Of a stretch of 64,000 nucleotides of DNA, positions 1 through 10,615 are shown one piece after another (the stretch's first letter is position 1; each line of letters starts with the position of its first letter). This DNA is from Cercophora sp. LCS_1. Its lineage: Eukaryota; Ascomycota; Sordariomycetes; Sordariales; Lasiosphaeriaceae. The stretch lies in NCBI GenBank assembly GCA_036250225.1, contig JAPZLL010000053.1, positions 124,001 through 188,000 on the forward strand, written 5' to 3'. The translations under genes and the position numbers were made by a program. A model generated the notes under the pieces. It worked only from the letters and a program-made list of their open reading frames with translations. It searched no databases and was not told the DNA's origin.

Positions 1-780
1 GAGCCCTGTCTCCCGCCTCGCAGGGACATCTCCGATGCTAGGTTCTGCGCCCTGCCCCAGATGTCGCGATCGGGGCCGTTGTGAAGCCATGTCGGATATG
101 GAAAAGACGGGCGTAGTCTTTGTGTTGCTTGCCCATTATCCGACGCTCTTCTGCAGGGTCTGATGTTGTCAGAATCTCTCGTCTTGCGACATCCAGACGC
201 CTTCGAATCAAGACTCTGGACGCCGTAATTGCGCCATGACTAAAACACAGAGATATCTATTACTGTCCAGCTCTCACCCGAGATGAACTCGGCTCACTTC
301 ACACTGCAGACTGCTTCTCCCGTGCCATGAGAACGAGGGGTGCCAACGTTGAATGTGGGGTACCCCGCCAACCAAAGCCCCTCTGCAATCGATAGCCAGG
401 ACCCCTGGACTAGATATCAGAGTCAAAGGAGAGGAGGAGACGCTGAACACCAGGAGAAAAGAAAGATAAAAAGGTTGAGATTGGCTATAATAGGTGTTGA
501 GGGCCCCTCTTTTTAATAATAATGCATAAATAAATAAAAAAAAAATTGGAAGAATTAATGTTCTTATGAGTGTTTCCTCCCCTTTGCGTGCCTCCGACCG
601 ATATGTTGAATATCCTGCGACAGGGGTAGGGCCGTTTTGTCCTCAGGCCGCCATCTTGGCTCTAGCCATGCGCGGCAATTCTCGTGGCCGACCTTTCGGT
701 AAGCAGCACCTCTGCGAAATTTCCAGACCTCCGTTTGAACTCTGCTGCCCGACGCACCTCATTGAAGGAGGGCCTTCACC
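1..780. other. Upstream region of the AP-1 sigma gene
   Basis: No reading frame here looks like a gene, and nothing at the left edge continues convincingly into the window. An A/T-rich stretch lies at about 510-560 (short TAA/TAAA runs followed by poly-A). From about 570 to 780 the DNA is mixed and leads into the start codon at 781, so this is most simply the promoter and leader of the adaptin gene. Confidence 0.5.
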
Positions 781-1498
781 ATGGCCATCAAGTATGTATC
801 GCCGATTTTTTCCTCTCTTGCCGCCGTGACTGACTGACCCCAAACAGCTATCTCATCCTTCTCTCGCGCCAAGGCAAAGTGGTCCGTTTCCGTCAACCCC
901 TCGACACCGTCCATACTGATCGTGTCGAACCAGCGTTTGGCAAAATGGTTCACCACGCTGTCCCCTAAGGACAAGGCCAAGATTGTCAAGGATGTCTCCC
1001 AGCTCGTCCTTGCCAGGCGGACGCGCATGTGCAACTTTCTCGAGTACAAGGGTCAGTATGATGTGGTGAGACATGCTCGTTGCGCTGACACATCGACGCA
1101 GACACCAAGATCGTCTACCGTCGCTATGCCTCGCTTTTCTTCATCGCCGGCTGCTCGTCCGAAGATAACGAACTGATCACCCTAGAGATCATCCACCGAT
1201 ACGTCGAACAGATGGACAAGTACTACGGCAACGTCTGCGAGCTCGACATCATCTTCTCCTTCACCAAGGCCTACTACATTCTTGATGAGCTCCTGCTGGC
1301 GGGAGAGCTGCAGGAGAGCAGCAAGAAGAACGTGCTGCGGTGCATATCTCAACAAGACTCGCTCGAGGACATGGAGGTAGGTGGCCACGAGTGCGCCGTG
1401 ATTGTGTTTCTCCACGTTGTGTCTCGGTGCTGTGACTGTGATCTGGCTGACGGCTTCTCTCACCTCAGGTCGAGGACGAGGTCACGAAGATCATGTAG
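781..1498 (+). CDS. aps1: AP-1 clathrin adaptor complex, sigma subunit
   Basis: This is the small sigma subunit of the AP-1 clathrin adaptor, which sorts cargo between the trans-Golgi and endosomes. Five exons join in frame: 781-791, 848-881, 934-1051, 1102-1376 and 1469-1498 (155 aa, the usual family length). The product starts MAINYLILLSRQGKV, continues RLAKWFTTLSPKDKAKIVKD, and carries RTRMCNFLEYKDTKIVYRRY, FFIAGCSSEDNELITLE and QMDKYYGNVCELDIIF, all hallmarks of the longin-fold sigma chain. The start is fixed by the conserved N-terminus: the first exon codes for only 11 nt. The second intron needs a GTCCGT donor at 882 to keep the conserved Val-Arg join. I see no defect. AP-1 rather than AP-2 sigma is inferred from the MAI-LLSRQGK-RL-KW start. 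Confidence 0.93.
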
Positions 1499-2703
1499 AG
1501 TGGATGCGCATCCTGTATACCTACCCATTCTTGTCTCTCGATGACGATCTTGGCTACACGGGGACAACGGTCGGTCCAGGACTCAAGCTGACGATGCCAC
1601 CTGGCGAACAGGAAGAACAACGCATTGAGAAGGCGCTCAAGGACACGGGGGTATTGTGAGCGACAATGGCGGAAGGACACCCTCAGCCCGACGGAGGACG
1701 AGCGAGACTACAGAACAAACCGCGACAGGAGATGCGGACACACGGGGAAGCCATGGAGGATGGCAATTGGCGCGGCTGAGGGATGGATCTAGACTACATC
1801 ACCCATCAGGAAGGAGTAAACTCCTTTCCCATGTTGTATATGGGCCATTGTAGATAATCGGCTGCCGAGCGAGCCAGCGAGCCCGAAACGCGCGACTCCT
1901 CTGGCAATTCCGAGGAGAACAGGAGAGCTGCGGGGCTTGCGAATACTCGTTACTAATTGAGCGGTGCCAAGCGACACCAATATCATTTCTCACCACAGGA
2001 CAACATGTGTTTTGCGCAGGACAGTCCGAAATGCCGGGTTGATCCATCGAGGCTCGGCTTGTTCAGGGCCCAACACTGGCGCCCGTGGGGTTTTGACGCC
2101 ATCTCATTCGTGTCTGGTTCGACAGAGGAGAGGGGGGGCCGATCAAGGCACCCGGGCGGGACCGGAATGACGCCGTCTGGCAGGCTGCCCAGGACTGAGC
2201 CAGCATCTGATGCACGCAGCGGCTTGGAACGTCAGCCGGACCTGGCCCCTCAGTGCCAACTCGCAGGGCCCGGACACTTCACCTCACATCATCCTACAGT
2301 CGCAGCTGCCGCACTCGTTTCTTTCAACAACCTTGAACCGCACTTGAAGATCGCGACACAGTGATGATCCCCGTGCCACCACCGATTGCCTAGGCGCCGC
2401 GTCTAGCTTTCTTTGTTCATTTACCGAGCTGATTACAGCATCACCACACCTTTGTGCCACCGTCTCCTACGATCGCCGACGATAAGTTTATCGCCGGCTG
2501 TCTCCATACCGTCTCTTCCGCACCATCATTGCGAGGTAGCGCTATTCGGCACTGATAGCGACATCCAACATTCAACGCGACAGCGCTCAATCGCTTTCAT
2601 TGCGACAGGGCGCTTCCACCATTCAGCCCGATTCCCACACCGACTCGGCCCGACAACTACACCACATTCCCTCCGAACTGCGCAATCGCGCGATAACCTC
2701 ACG
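1499..2703. other. Intergenic: 3' end of aps1 and promoter/leader of maf1
   Basis: About 1.2 kb between co-oriented genes. Reading frames exist, but none has recognisable motifs or gene-like composition. The last 300 bp (about 2400-2700) are rich in C/T runs and short CACC blocks, typical of a filamentous-fungal leader before the maf1 start. Confidence 0.5.
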
Positions 2704-3711
2704 ATGAAGGTGCGCTCAATCTGCTATTCCCAATCCCCTCGGCCCATTGAATCTCTCCCTAACAATTAACAGTTCCTCTCTCTCCCCGCCTTCGACACGG
2801 TCACGGGCGCTCTCAATTTTGACACGCCCGACTGCCACGTCACGGGCGGCTGCGACCTCTACACGACCAAGGCGGCCGGCTCGGATAAGAAGCTGTACAA
2901 GAACATTCAGCAATCGCTCGAGTCGCAACACGCGGCCCTCGTCAAGTTTGGCGCATCCTTGTCCCCACCGCAACGCGACTCCCTCGCCGCATCGCTCAAC
3001 CTTTCGCGCTCGTCGCCGTTTGGATCGCTGGAGGAAGTGTCCAACCGGCGCACGTTTGCGTATCTGATCGCGACGCTCAACGCATCCCACCCCGACTACG
3101 ATTTCAGCCATGTCCTCCGACCGGCGGATTTCAAGAGGGAGCGCTCCCTGAAGCGGGTCATGACCCAGATTGATAGCACCCTCAAGAGCGTCAGGCCCGG
3201 CGAGGATGTGTGGGGTCCCCAGATGTGGGCGTTGGTCGACAAGGAGATGGTGCTGAATGATTGTACGGTGTGGAGCTATCAACCGGTGGATGACCCGTTT
3301 GATGAGGAGGAGGGCGCCATTTGGGCGCTGCATTACTTCTTTTTTAACAAGGTGCTGAAGCGGGTTTGCTATTTCCATGTTAGGGGTGTGCCGGTCATGA
3401 GCCATTCGCCGAGGATAACCAGGGGCGTTTTTAAGCGGGCTAGTAAGGGAGTTGAGGATGATGCCGAGGAGGACGAGGGCCGACGAAAGAGGGCCGGCTA
3501 TTGGCTTGGTGAGGGGTGGGAGAATAGGGAGGAGGAGGAAGATGATGGGTTGGTGTGGAATCGGGGAGTCGATGGGGAGGTTGTGGTGGGCGGATACGAC
3601 GACGACAGTTTTGGGGAGGATGTGGAGATGGAGAGCGAGAGTGAGGTGGAGAGCCTGAGGGGAAGGGAGCCAAGTGAGGATGTGGCGGGGAGGATGGAGA
3701 TTGATGTTTAA
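2704..3711 (+). CDS. maf1: Maf1, repressor of RNA polymerase III
   Basis: Maf1 represses RNA polymerase III in response to nutrient and stress signals, binding the polymerase in the nucleus when dephosphorylated. The coding exons are 2704-2709 (only Met-Lys) and 2773-3711 (314 aa), with a 63-bp intron starting GTGCGC. Box A is visible at the start (FLSLPAFDTVTGALNF, then a CHVTGGCDLYTTKA-like stretch). WSYQPVDDPFDEEEGAIWAL lies at about residue 169 and NKVLKRVCYF at about 194, matching the conserved second half. A Ser-rich SRSSPFGSLEEVSNRRTF segment is the likely kinase-regulated linker. The last 70 residues are strongly acidic, as in other Maf1 proteins. The start is chosen because the exon-2 protein begins exactly at box A and lacks its own Met. 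Confidence 0.95.
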
Positions 3712-4712
3712 GGATTTTTGTTTCTGTTGGTTTATTGTCTTCCTGTTGGCCTTTGGGGGCCAATTCGACGACTACGGTATGCGACTGGACACGATTCTTT
3801 GTTTGGTTTGGCTTGTGGGGCCGTGATGGCTGGAGGTGCCTTGTACATTTTTTCAGTGTTTGCGGCCGGCCGCGTGGAGACGTGGATGCGCGGCATATTG
3901 GTTGGCGTCCGGAGGCATTCTTACTGTGTTTTCGTGTTTTCATGGGTTATCAGGTCATGGCGTGGCGTCCGGTTCCAGGTCGGTGAGAGAGGCACTGTGA
4001 ATTCGGCAGCCATGAGATTACATTAGTACTGTTATGACGATAGTAATGACCGAATTGATGAGCATCACTTCAGGCCGTTGCGTCTTGGATGTGCCGAGAC
4101 GGTGAGAGTGGACGGTGAGAGCGATGCCGCAACTGTGAGATGCGCTCCAACAAGATGAGATATGTCAGTTACCCTCACCTGTAAAACACCAAGTCAATCC
4201 CTACATACAAACCTGCAATACACAATCTTCAAAGCCATGATCCCAATGACGTTGCACAATCTCCCCGACCTGACACCCGCACATGTCCTTGACAAAATAA
4301 ACTGCTCACACAATGTGTCAAAGGGATATCCGTTCCTAAAAAGGGGAAAATACAAAATCCTAATACATTATTTGCTATTCAAACGTCGAAACCAATGTGC
4401 AAAAGGCGTTGAGCCTTTTTTTTGTTGATGCCTGCTGGAATTTGCGTTACCTGTGTAGACCACCTGTTGTGGCATTAATTAGCTGGATCCCTCTAAGTGT
4501 GCCGATTACCTATTTTGCCACCCACTTGTCGCGCTGTAGTGAACTAAACCCCGCCAGCCCACAAGGCCCGACCCGACCCGCTCGCCAGCTGTGTTCCATG
4601 ACGACACCCCGAGGGCCCAAGCTCCCTTACTTACCTGAGCTATGCAACCTCACCTCCAACCCTCAACCTCCATCCATCAAACCACGTTCTATATGGAACC
4701 CGCAAACTCACA
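3712..4712. other. Intergenic between maf1 and ccz1
   Basis: About 1 kb with no supported gene. The first 300 bp are G/T-rich and fit a 3' untranslated region of maf1. The part from about 4160 is more A/C-rich and becomes a pyrimidine-rich leader before 4713. I see no tRNA-like or repeat structure. Confidence 0.45.
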
Positions 4713-6857
4713 ATGTCAACGACTCCTCAGGATCAGCCCTCCCCGATACCAGCCCAACTCGGCTTCCTAGCAATCTACAACCCCGCCCTCTCAACCAGCG
4801 ACGCAACCGTCTCGGACCAAATCGTGTACTATTCCTCACTCACCCCTTCTCACCACTCATCCTCATCATCATCATCGAAGCCAAAATCATCCCGATCATC
4901 AAAATCCAGATCGAAACAGAAAGAACTGACAAATGACGAAAAAAATGAACGCCTCCGCCAAGTCGGCCTTGCCCAAGCAATGGTCTCCTTTTCCAAATCC
5001 TTCTCCCTCGGAAAACCAGTCGATACCATAGACACGGCCCACGCCCGCGTGATTTTACATGAGTTGGAACCAGGCTGGTGGATTTTGGTTTCTGTCGACC
5101 TGACGCGACTCCCCAAGACGGACGGGACAACTGAATACTCCTCACGGGAGGTGAAGAGTGCGGGGTTGCTGTTGAAGGAGGTGCTGAGAGCGCATTGGAT
5201 TTGGCTGTTGCATCATGGGAGTTCACTCAGTTCGGTTTGGGTTCGGATGGGGCAGGAGGGGTTTGAGAGCGTTTTGGGCGGGTATTGGGATCGGTGGGTT
5301 GATCGGTGGGAGGTTTTGCTTGAGGGGAATCCGGCGGTGGGGATGGTGGGTGGGATCAAGGTTGCTGCGTGTGGAGAGTTGGGGATGGGTGTTGGGGAGG
5401 AGGATAGAGGGAGTGGGGAGCGGAGTGTGCTTGAGGGGATGAGGGCGGGAATGGAGGGGTTGGTTGACGTTGTTGTTGGGAGGTATGATGGGGAGATTGG
5501 AATGGGAAAAGAGGTGGGCAGTGAGGATGGGGCGGTTTTTCTGGGGACGGGTCAGTTGTCGAGGGAGAGTTTGCGTGCGGTTGTGGGGTGGATGGAGGAT
5601 GTTTATATGATGGGAGACGGGGCTTATGGGGTTGGGGAACGGCCTGGGGAGAAGAGGAGGAGGAGGAAGAGGAGGGCGGAGAGGAAGGGGACGGTTACGA
5701 AGCTTGGGGAGGAGACGATAGGGAAGGAAGAGGCGGCCGGCGCGGGTATGGACAAGCTGTTCAGCTATTTGAAGATAGGGTATGGAACTTCGTGGAGTCT
5801 TACTGGGTCGACGGCTACCGAGCAAGCGCCACAGGAGACGACTGAGCCCAACCCGCCCAAGCCTCTAGATGTCCCGATTGGGAGGTTCCTCATTGGGCTC
5901 ATGGGTTCTGTTGATGGGAGTTTGGAGTGGATGCAGGATCCAAAGAGCCCGCAGGAACAAGACCCGGATGGCAACTCCCGCACCGTGGTCCGGACGGTTT
6001 ACGTCGAGCTTGAATCCGAGGCGGAAAACAGACCAACACACATGACCAAAGACCTTGGTAGTCAAGATACCGAGCTTGCGGAAAGCGTCTCGGCTGATGG
6101 GCAAGTCACCGAGGCCCAGTTCGACAGTCAGGACCGCAACAAGACCAAGATGCTCCGCGTGGTGGTCTACGCCGCCGAGCCTTTTATCTTTGTCTTTCTC
6201 TTCCAACCACGCACCGACTCGCTCGAGTTTGAGGCTTTTTATCGGTCCCTACACAACCAGATCACGCCCATTCTCAAACCACTCCGTGCTTCGACGGCTT
6301 ACAGACCAGAACGACCAGACACCGGATCCGGCGCGTCAGGACAGATTTACGACTTGGTGTGGGACCCCATAGCATTGACGGTGCATTCGACCATCCCCAA
6401 CATCCCCGAGCCGGCTTCCGTCGGTGGGCCTGGAGGCGCCACGCAGACGTGGAGCAGAGCCGAGGCGCTGAATACGCACAACCAGATCCTCAATGTGTTT
6501 GCAGCAACAAGGGAGAATCTCACAGAGTATGAGAGGACTTGTAAGACGAGTCGGGGGTGGTGGGTTGTTTGGAATCGTATTCCAGAGCAGGGTGGTCGAA
6601 GGGAGGAGTCGCCGAGCCGGAGAGGATCCGATGAGAACGAGACAGAGGATGCGGCGCCCGGGTCGATGCAGGACTTGACTGTTTACAAGGAGATCTTTCT
6701 AGTCAGGAGGGCGAGTGATCATGCTGCTAGGAGCGTCAGTCTGAGCTCGCCGCTGACTGGGGGTGGAGGATGGGCGGATGGGGCGAGTAGGCTGGCGCAG
6801 GGCATTGGGGTTGATACGAGGAGGTATATTGAGGGGTTGTTGAGTTTGAATCGGTAG
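4713..6857 (+). CDS. ccz1: Ccz1, Rab7 exchange-factor subunit (vacuole fusion)
   Basis: Ccz1 pairs with Mon1 to form the exchange factor that activates the Rab7 homologue Ypt7 on late endosomes, vacuoles and autophagosomes. The intronless frame is 714 aa. The first longin domain starts at about residue 17 (LGFLAIYNPALSTSD) and contains the typical RLRQVGLAQAMVSFSKSFS helix and HARVILHELEPGWWILVSVDL strand. A poly-Ser/Lys insert (about residues 47-70) interrupts the beginning of the domain, and a basic run (about residues 310-325) sits in a loop. The later domain VVVYAAEPFIFVFLFQP (from about 484) and the C-terminal WVVWNRIP / KEIFLVRRASD region complete the expected architecture. Codon choice changes visibly from C-rich (first 400 nt) to G-rich (5150-5720), which looks like composition drift in a poorly conserved region. 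Mon1 is not in the window. Confidence 0.85.
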   Translation: MSTTPQDQPSPIPAQLGFLAIYNPALSTSDATVSDQIVYYSSLTPSHHSSSSSSSKPKSSRSSKSRSKQKELTNDEKNERLRQVGLAQAMVSFSKSFSLGKPVDTIDTAHARVILHELEPGWWILVSVDLTRLPKTDGTTEYSSREVKSAGLLLKEVLRAHWIWLLHHGSSLSSVWVRMGQEGFESVLGGYWDRWVDRWEVLLEGNPAVGMVGGIKVAACGELGMGVGEEDRGSGERSVLEGMRAGMEGLVDVVVGRYDGEIGMGKEVGSEDGAVFLGTGQLSRESLRAVVGWMEDVYMMGDGAYGVGERPGEKRRRRKRRAERKGTVTKLGEETIGKEEAAGAGMDKLFSYLKIGYGTSWSLTGSTATEQAPQETTEPNPPKPLDVPIGRFLIGLMGSVDGSLEWMQDPKSPQEQDPDGNSRTVVRTVYVELESEAENRPTHMTKDLGSQDTELAESVSADGQVTEAQFDSQDRNKTKMLRVVVYAAEPFIFVFLFQPRTDSLEFEAFYRSLHNQITPILKPLRASTAYRPERPDTGSGASGQIYDLVWDPIALTVHSTIPNIPEPASVGGPGGATQTWSRAEALNTHNQILNVFAATRENLTEYERTCKTSRGWWVVWNRIPEQGGRREESPSRRGSDENETEDAAPGSMQDLTVYKEIFLVRRASDHAARSVSLSSPLTGGGGWADGASRLAQGIGVDTRRYIEGLLSLNR

Positions 6858-7385
6858 CGTGTGTTGGGGATACGTCTTCATGATTACGAATGGAACCGAG
6901 AGTGTGCCATCGGTCGGTGATTTCACGGCTGGTCTGATAGTTTCTCTCAACTCGATCCTCATGGCCGATTCTGTCACCGCCATCGTTGCCGTCACTGCCA
7001 CTATCACGCAAGGAAGGAGCTACACCAACCAACCCCTGACCCAAAACACAACCCACGATCCGAGAGCCACGGCCCAACCCCCGCAAACAAATATCCTCCT
7101 TCCCACAACGGCAACATTGTAGAAGGAACGCATTACCACCCTCCCGCATAGGGCTCTCCAACCGAGTCTATCGGTCTGCCGTCATCTAACGAGACGTCGC
7201 AGTGCAGCTCCCGAATCGTTGTCCGTCCGTCCTGCGGCTGCATCGCCCACCGCTTCTTTGCCATCCATCCCATCCCCCACAAACTGCAATCTCAACAGCC
7301 CAGGGAGACTGTTCACCTCCACTGGATTGGATCAGTGAATGAAACCAAACGCCTTAGTGGAATCTCGCAGTGACCAGGGGTGTCC

Positions 7386-7593
7386 CACGTGGGGGTTTTC
7401 TCCCAGGTCCCTCAAGGTTCCCTACGCAGGAAGGCACGTGGGGTATCTGCAGGCCACGACCGGAAATCGTGGGCCCGGGCCGAGATATCACATCACCGTG
7501 AGATGAGACCGGCGGTGACTCGATAATGGGTAGTAAAACAGTCTCGGTGGACGAGTTGGGTCACCGATGCTATCGAGAAGATAGACGCACGTG
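7386..7593. promoter_or_regulatory. Cluster of three CACGTG E-boxes
   Basis: CACGTG occurs at 7386-7391, 7435-7440 and 7588-7593. The first lies in the longer palindrome CCACGTGG. This hexamer is the classic site of bHLH regulators (SREBP-, Cbf1- or Pho4-type). No gene start lies next to the cluster on either strand, so its target is unknown. Confidence 0.35.
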
Positions 7594-7916
7594 TGGGAGA
7601 TGGGGTTTATGAGACGACGAGATCGAAGTCGAAACGGCGGGATGATCCTCCCGGTGGTCTACCTTCTCCTGGTTTGTACACTTCCAAAACTCCAGGTCGG
7701 GGTATCAACAACGGAGAATCGAATCGCTGGTAGGATGTAGGAGATGCGGTATTTCCAACCCAATGCCGAAACCTACACACCCTTTCCTGTCTCTCTTTAG
7801 CCGATAATCCATCTCCAAACCAGTAAGTTGACCGGTCTCACGCGCGCACAGACTTGAACTCGACCGGGAGTTGTTGGGCTTTGCATGTCCACTTATCCTC
7901 ACTTCCTCGAACTGCT

Positions 7917-7929
7917 GGGGGGGGGGGGG
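7917..7929 (+). repeat. 13-base G homopolymer
   Basis: An uninterrupted run of 13 G, followed by C and another GGG, within noncoding DNA. It is a candidate G-quadruplex and also a likely sequencing or assembly length error. Confidence 0.8.
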
Positions 7930-9787
7930 CGGGAACACACCGGGGACGCCATCCGGCCGGCAGTAAGTCCACACAGTGAAGCAACCAAGCAAGCAAAAAA
8001 AAAAAGAGGGGACGATGTAAACCCGTAAACTCTTTTTGTATCATGATCCCATGACAAAATAATTCCAATTACTTTAGCTTCCAAGCAATGATCTACGATG
8101 CATTGGGTGATCCCTCCCGGGCGGTTAAAAGTCAATATCTGCTTCATGTGGGAGAAAGCTCAAACTTGGGGTCCAAACTCCAACGCCATTTTCCCTCTTC
8201 GTCATCCCCTTTTGCGACGTCTCTTTGACCAACAGACGAAGAGAAAAAAAAAAAAAACGGGCCGAAGAGGAATTCGCTTCTTGCTCGTCTTCGCTTCACC
8301 ATATGTTCGCTTCATCCATCCGCCGCTAGTTTGTCCGTCCGTTCGCGTGTTCTCGCACCATCCGCCACCCGTTCGCTTCTCCCATCTTCGTCCGTCACAT
8401 CTTCCCGCTATCCGAACCCAGCTTCTGAAATCGACTAAAAGCGTGTGCACCACGGAGAAAAAAAAACCAGACACACATACACACACTGGGCACACGCACC
8501 AGACACGCGCACACAAAAAAAACAGCCGGCAGGCCCATTCCACCCGTCTATCCGCCATCCGGTTTTTCACCCGGCCCTGTGCCGGTTTCTGTCCCGGTCC
8601 CCGACACCACAATCGAACTCTCAACCCTACAATCGTTCAACGACAAGGTGGGATGCGCACGCTGTAGGATGCGCGTTGGATAGATGTAGAATGCTTGGCG
8701 GGTTAGACAAAAATGTGCCCCGCCATCCGAGCGTTTCCATCCCCTTTGCTCTGCAATGCTCTCTCCTCGCCCGCCCCGCATACTGAATCCCACCGGGGCC
8801 GCTGCAACACGGTACATGTCAGTGCTAGCAAGTTGGCACGTAAAAAAGAGAGAAAACCTCGCCTAGCTATTCCTCATCAGACCAAATACCGCAGCCTTGT
8901 GCATCATGTATGCGTTGTCCATCACCGTACCTACACGGGGCTCCAACTTTGTCATTTTCAGTCTAGTGGCAACCTCTAAATCGTGTTTTTTTTTTTTGCA
9001 CCCTTCGGCTCGACTCTGTATCACCAACACAAGGTTTTATTCCGTCTTCTCATCTCACGCCCTCTCATTAATGTCATCATCACTTGCAAGGCACAGATTC
9101 TGACGGAAAAACACAAAAAAGACGCTGCCATGATCTACTTCAAAGTAAACGGGTAACCCATGCGCCTTTCCAACCAAAAAAAGATTTCCCCCGCCCCTCT
9201 TCTCTTTCTTCTTCTCTCTTAATCTTCTTCTCCGTCAGTTCAGCATGCTATCTTTCAAACCCAAATCATCATTTCCTTCGTAGTCATCCGTCAAGTAGTG
9301 TGTGCGTGATGTGATGTGATGCGTGATGTAGCTGTGTGTTCCCAGAATCCACCTCGTGGATAAAGTTAGAAAAACACAAAATATCACAGTCCCTGGAGTA
9401 GTTTCGACATGTGAAACCACGGTCAGCCGTCCTCTTCCCTCCTGCAGGTCGAATCGTCTCGCCCGCTTGTGAAATCAAGACAGGAATAGAATAAAAGAGT
9501 CGGATATTTGCGCCCCAAATGATGCCTTCTTTTGGTGTTCGTGACGCCATTCGCCGGTTGTGGGAGACACGTCGGGACATGTCTGATGAGGATGGTGCGT
9601 GGTTCGTGGTGTGTGTGGTTTGCAAAGTAGATGGGGGGAATATGAGCAGGAAATCGAATCAACGTGGGGTTCAGTCGGGGTGTGTCAGAGAGTCCCAACG
9701 GAGATGGCCTCCGACGTGACGGACAAAGCCGATGACCCGTTGGGAAAGGGGGAGCTATCATCACCGGGGTTCAATCGTGTTCGTTGC

Positions 9788-10615
9788 TCATAATACGACG
9801 CATCGGCTCTTGCGTTCGCCCTGTTGGCGTCGGTACCGACCCTCCTTGCCCTGGGAGCTGGGCTCCCCCCTCGACCTCTCGTGCTTGCCGCTGCTCGCGG
9901 GCGATAGCGGCGAGGCGGCCTGCTGGCGTTGCCTCCGCAGGATGCGCACGACATCGTAAAAGGCCTTTTCGACATTGATACAGTTCTTGGCCGACGCCTC
10001 GACAAACTCGCAGCCCAGCTCGCGGGCGAGGGCGTGCCCCTCCTGGGTGGAAACCTCCCGGTCCGATACTCGGTCGCTCTTGTTCCCCACCAGCATTATC
10101 GGCACGGGCGCCGTCGAGTTGATGGCGGCGATGGGCGATCCCGGATACGACGGCGACGAGGCCGTCGACTCCTTGACCCGCTGGATCTGGTGGTGGAAGC
10201 GCTTGATGCGCGAAAATGACGAGCGCGACGACACACTATAGACTAAAATGAAGCCCTCGCCGTCTCGGATCCACTGGTCGCGCAGGGCCGTGTACTCCTC
10301 CTGTCCGGCCGTGTCGAGCACCTCGAGCATGCACGCCTGGTCGTCGATGACGGCCTGCTTCCGGTACGAGTCCTCAATCGTCGGGTCGTACTGTCAGGGC
10401 TGCGTTAGCAAACGTCGTGTGCACGCACAGTCGGGCCATGCGACATGATTCTTTGCAGGTCTTTCCTCTTATCGCCCCCACCACCAGGAAAAGCAGAGGC
10501 AGTCACGTACCGTCTCGACGAAATGTTGCAGGCACAGCTGGATTGTCAGGGCCGTCTTTCCCACACCGCCATCCCCGAGCACCACCAGTTTGTACAAGAC
10601 CATTTTGCCCGCCAT
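9788..10615 (-). CDS. ras-2: Ras-2 small GTPase
   Basis: A membrane-attached Ras GTPase that in filamentous fungi controls polarised growth, morphogenesis and MAPK/cAMP signalling. On the minus strand exon 1 is 10615-10511 and exon 2 is 10390-9788 (235 aa), separated by a 120-bp intron with GTACGT and CAG ends. G1 is GDGGVGKT, the effector loop YDPTIEDSYRK, G3 DTAGQEEY, G4 NKSD and G5 EASAKN, so it should bind and hydrolyse GTP. The start MAGKMVLYKLVVLGDGG is typical of the RAS-2 clade, as is a Ser/Pro-rich insert (about 20 residues) before G4. The basic tail ends CVVL, a CAAX box whose final Leu favours geranylgeranyl transferase I. A second Met at residue 5 is an alternative start. Confidence 0.95.
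10391..10510 (-). other. Intron of ras-2
   Basis: A 120-bp intron inside the effector-loop coding region, placed between Thr35 and Tyr36 of the product. The donor GTACGT and acceptor CAG are standard. Confidence 0.9.

Larger units (their letters stand above)
6858..9787. other. Gene-free stretch between ccz1 and ras-2
   Basis: Nearly 3 kb between two gene 3' ends, since both flanking genes converge on it. No frame in it shows recognisable protein motifs. It contains a CACGTG cluster (7386-7593), a 13-G run (7917-7929), a C/T-rich tract (about 8200-8660) with CACA microsatellite patches, and poly-T at about 8987-8999. The E-boxes and the pyrimidine tract look like a promoter plus leader, so a noncoding or very small transcript on the plus strand is possible, but I could not trace a coding sequence. 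Confidence 0.4.

Noticed and set aside
8098..8667. 189-codon plus-strand frame in the ccz1/ras-2 gap
   Set aside because: Translation is driven by CT- and CA-rich microsatellite DNA (His/Pro/Thr/Lys runs). It is more likely a noncoding leader or spacer.
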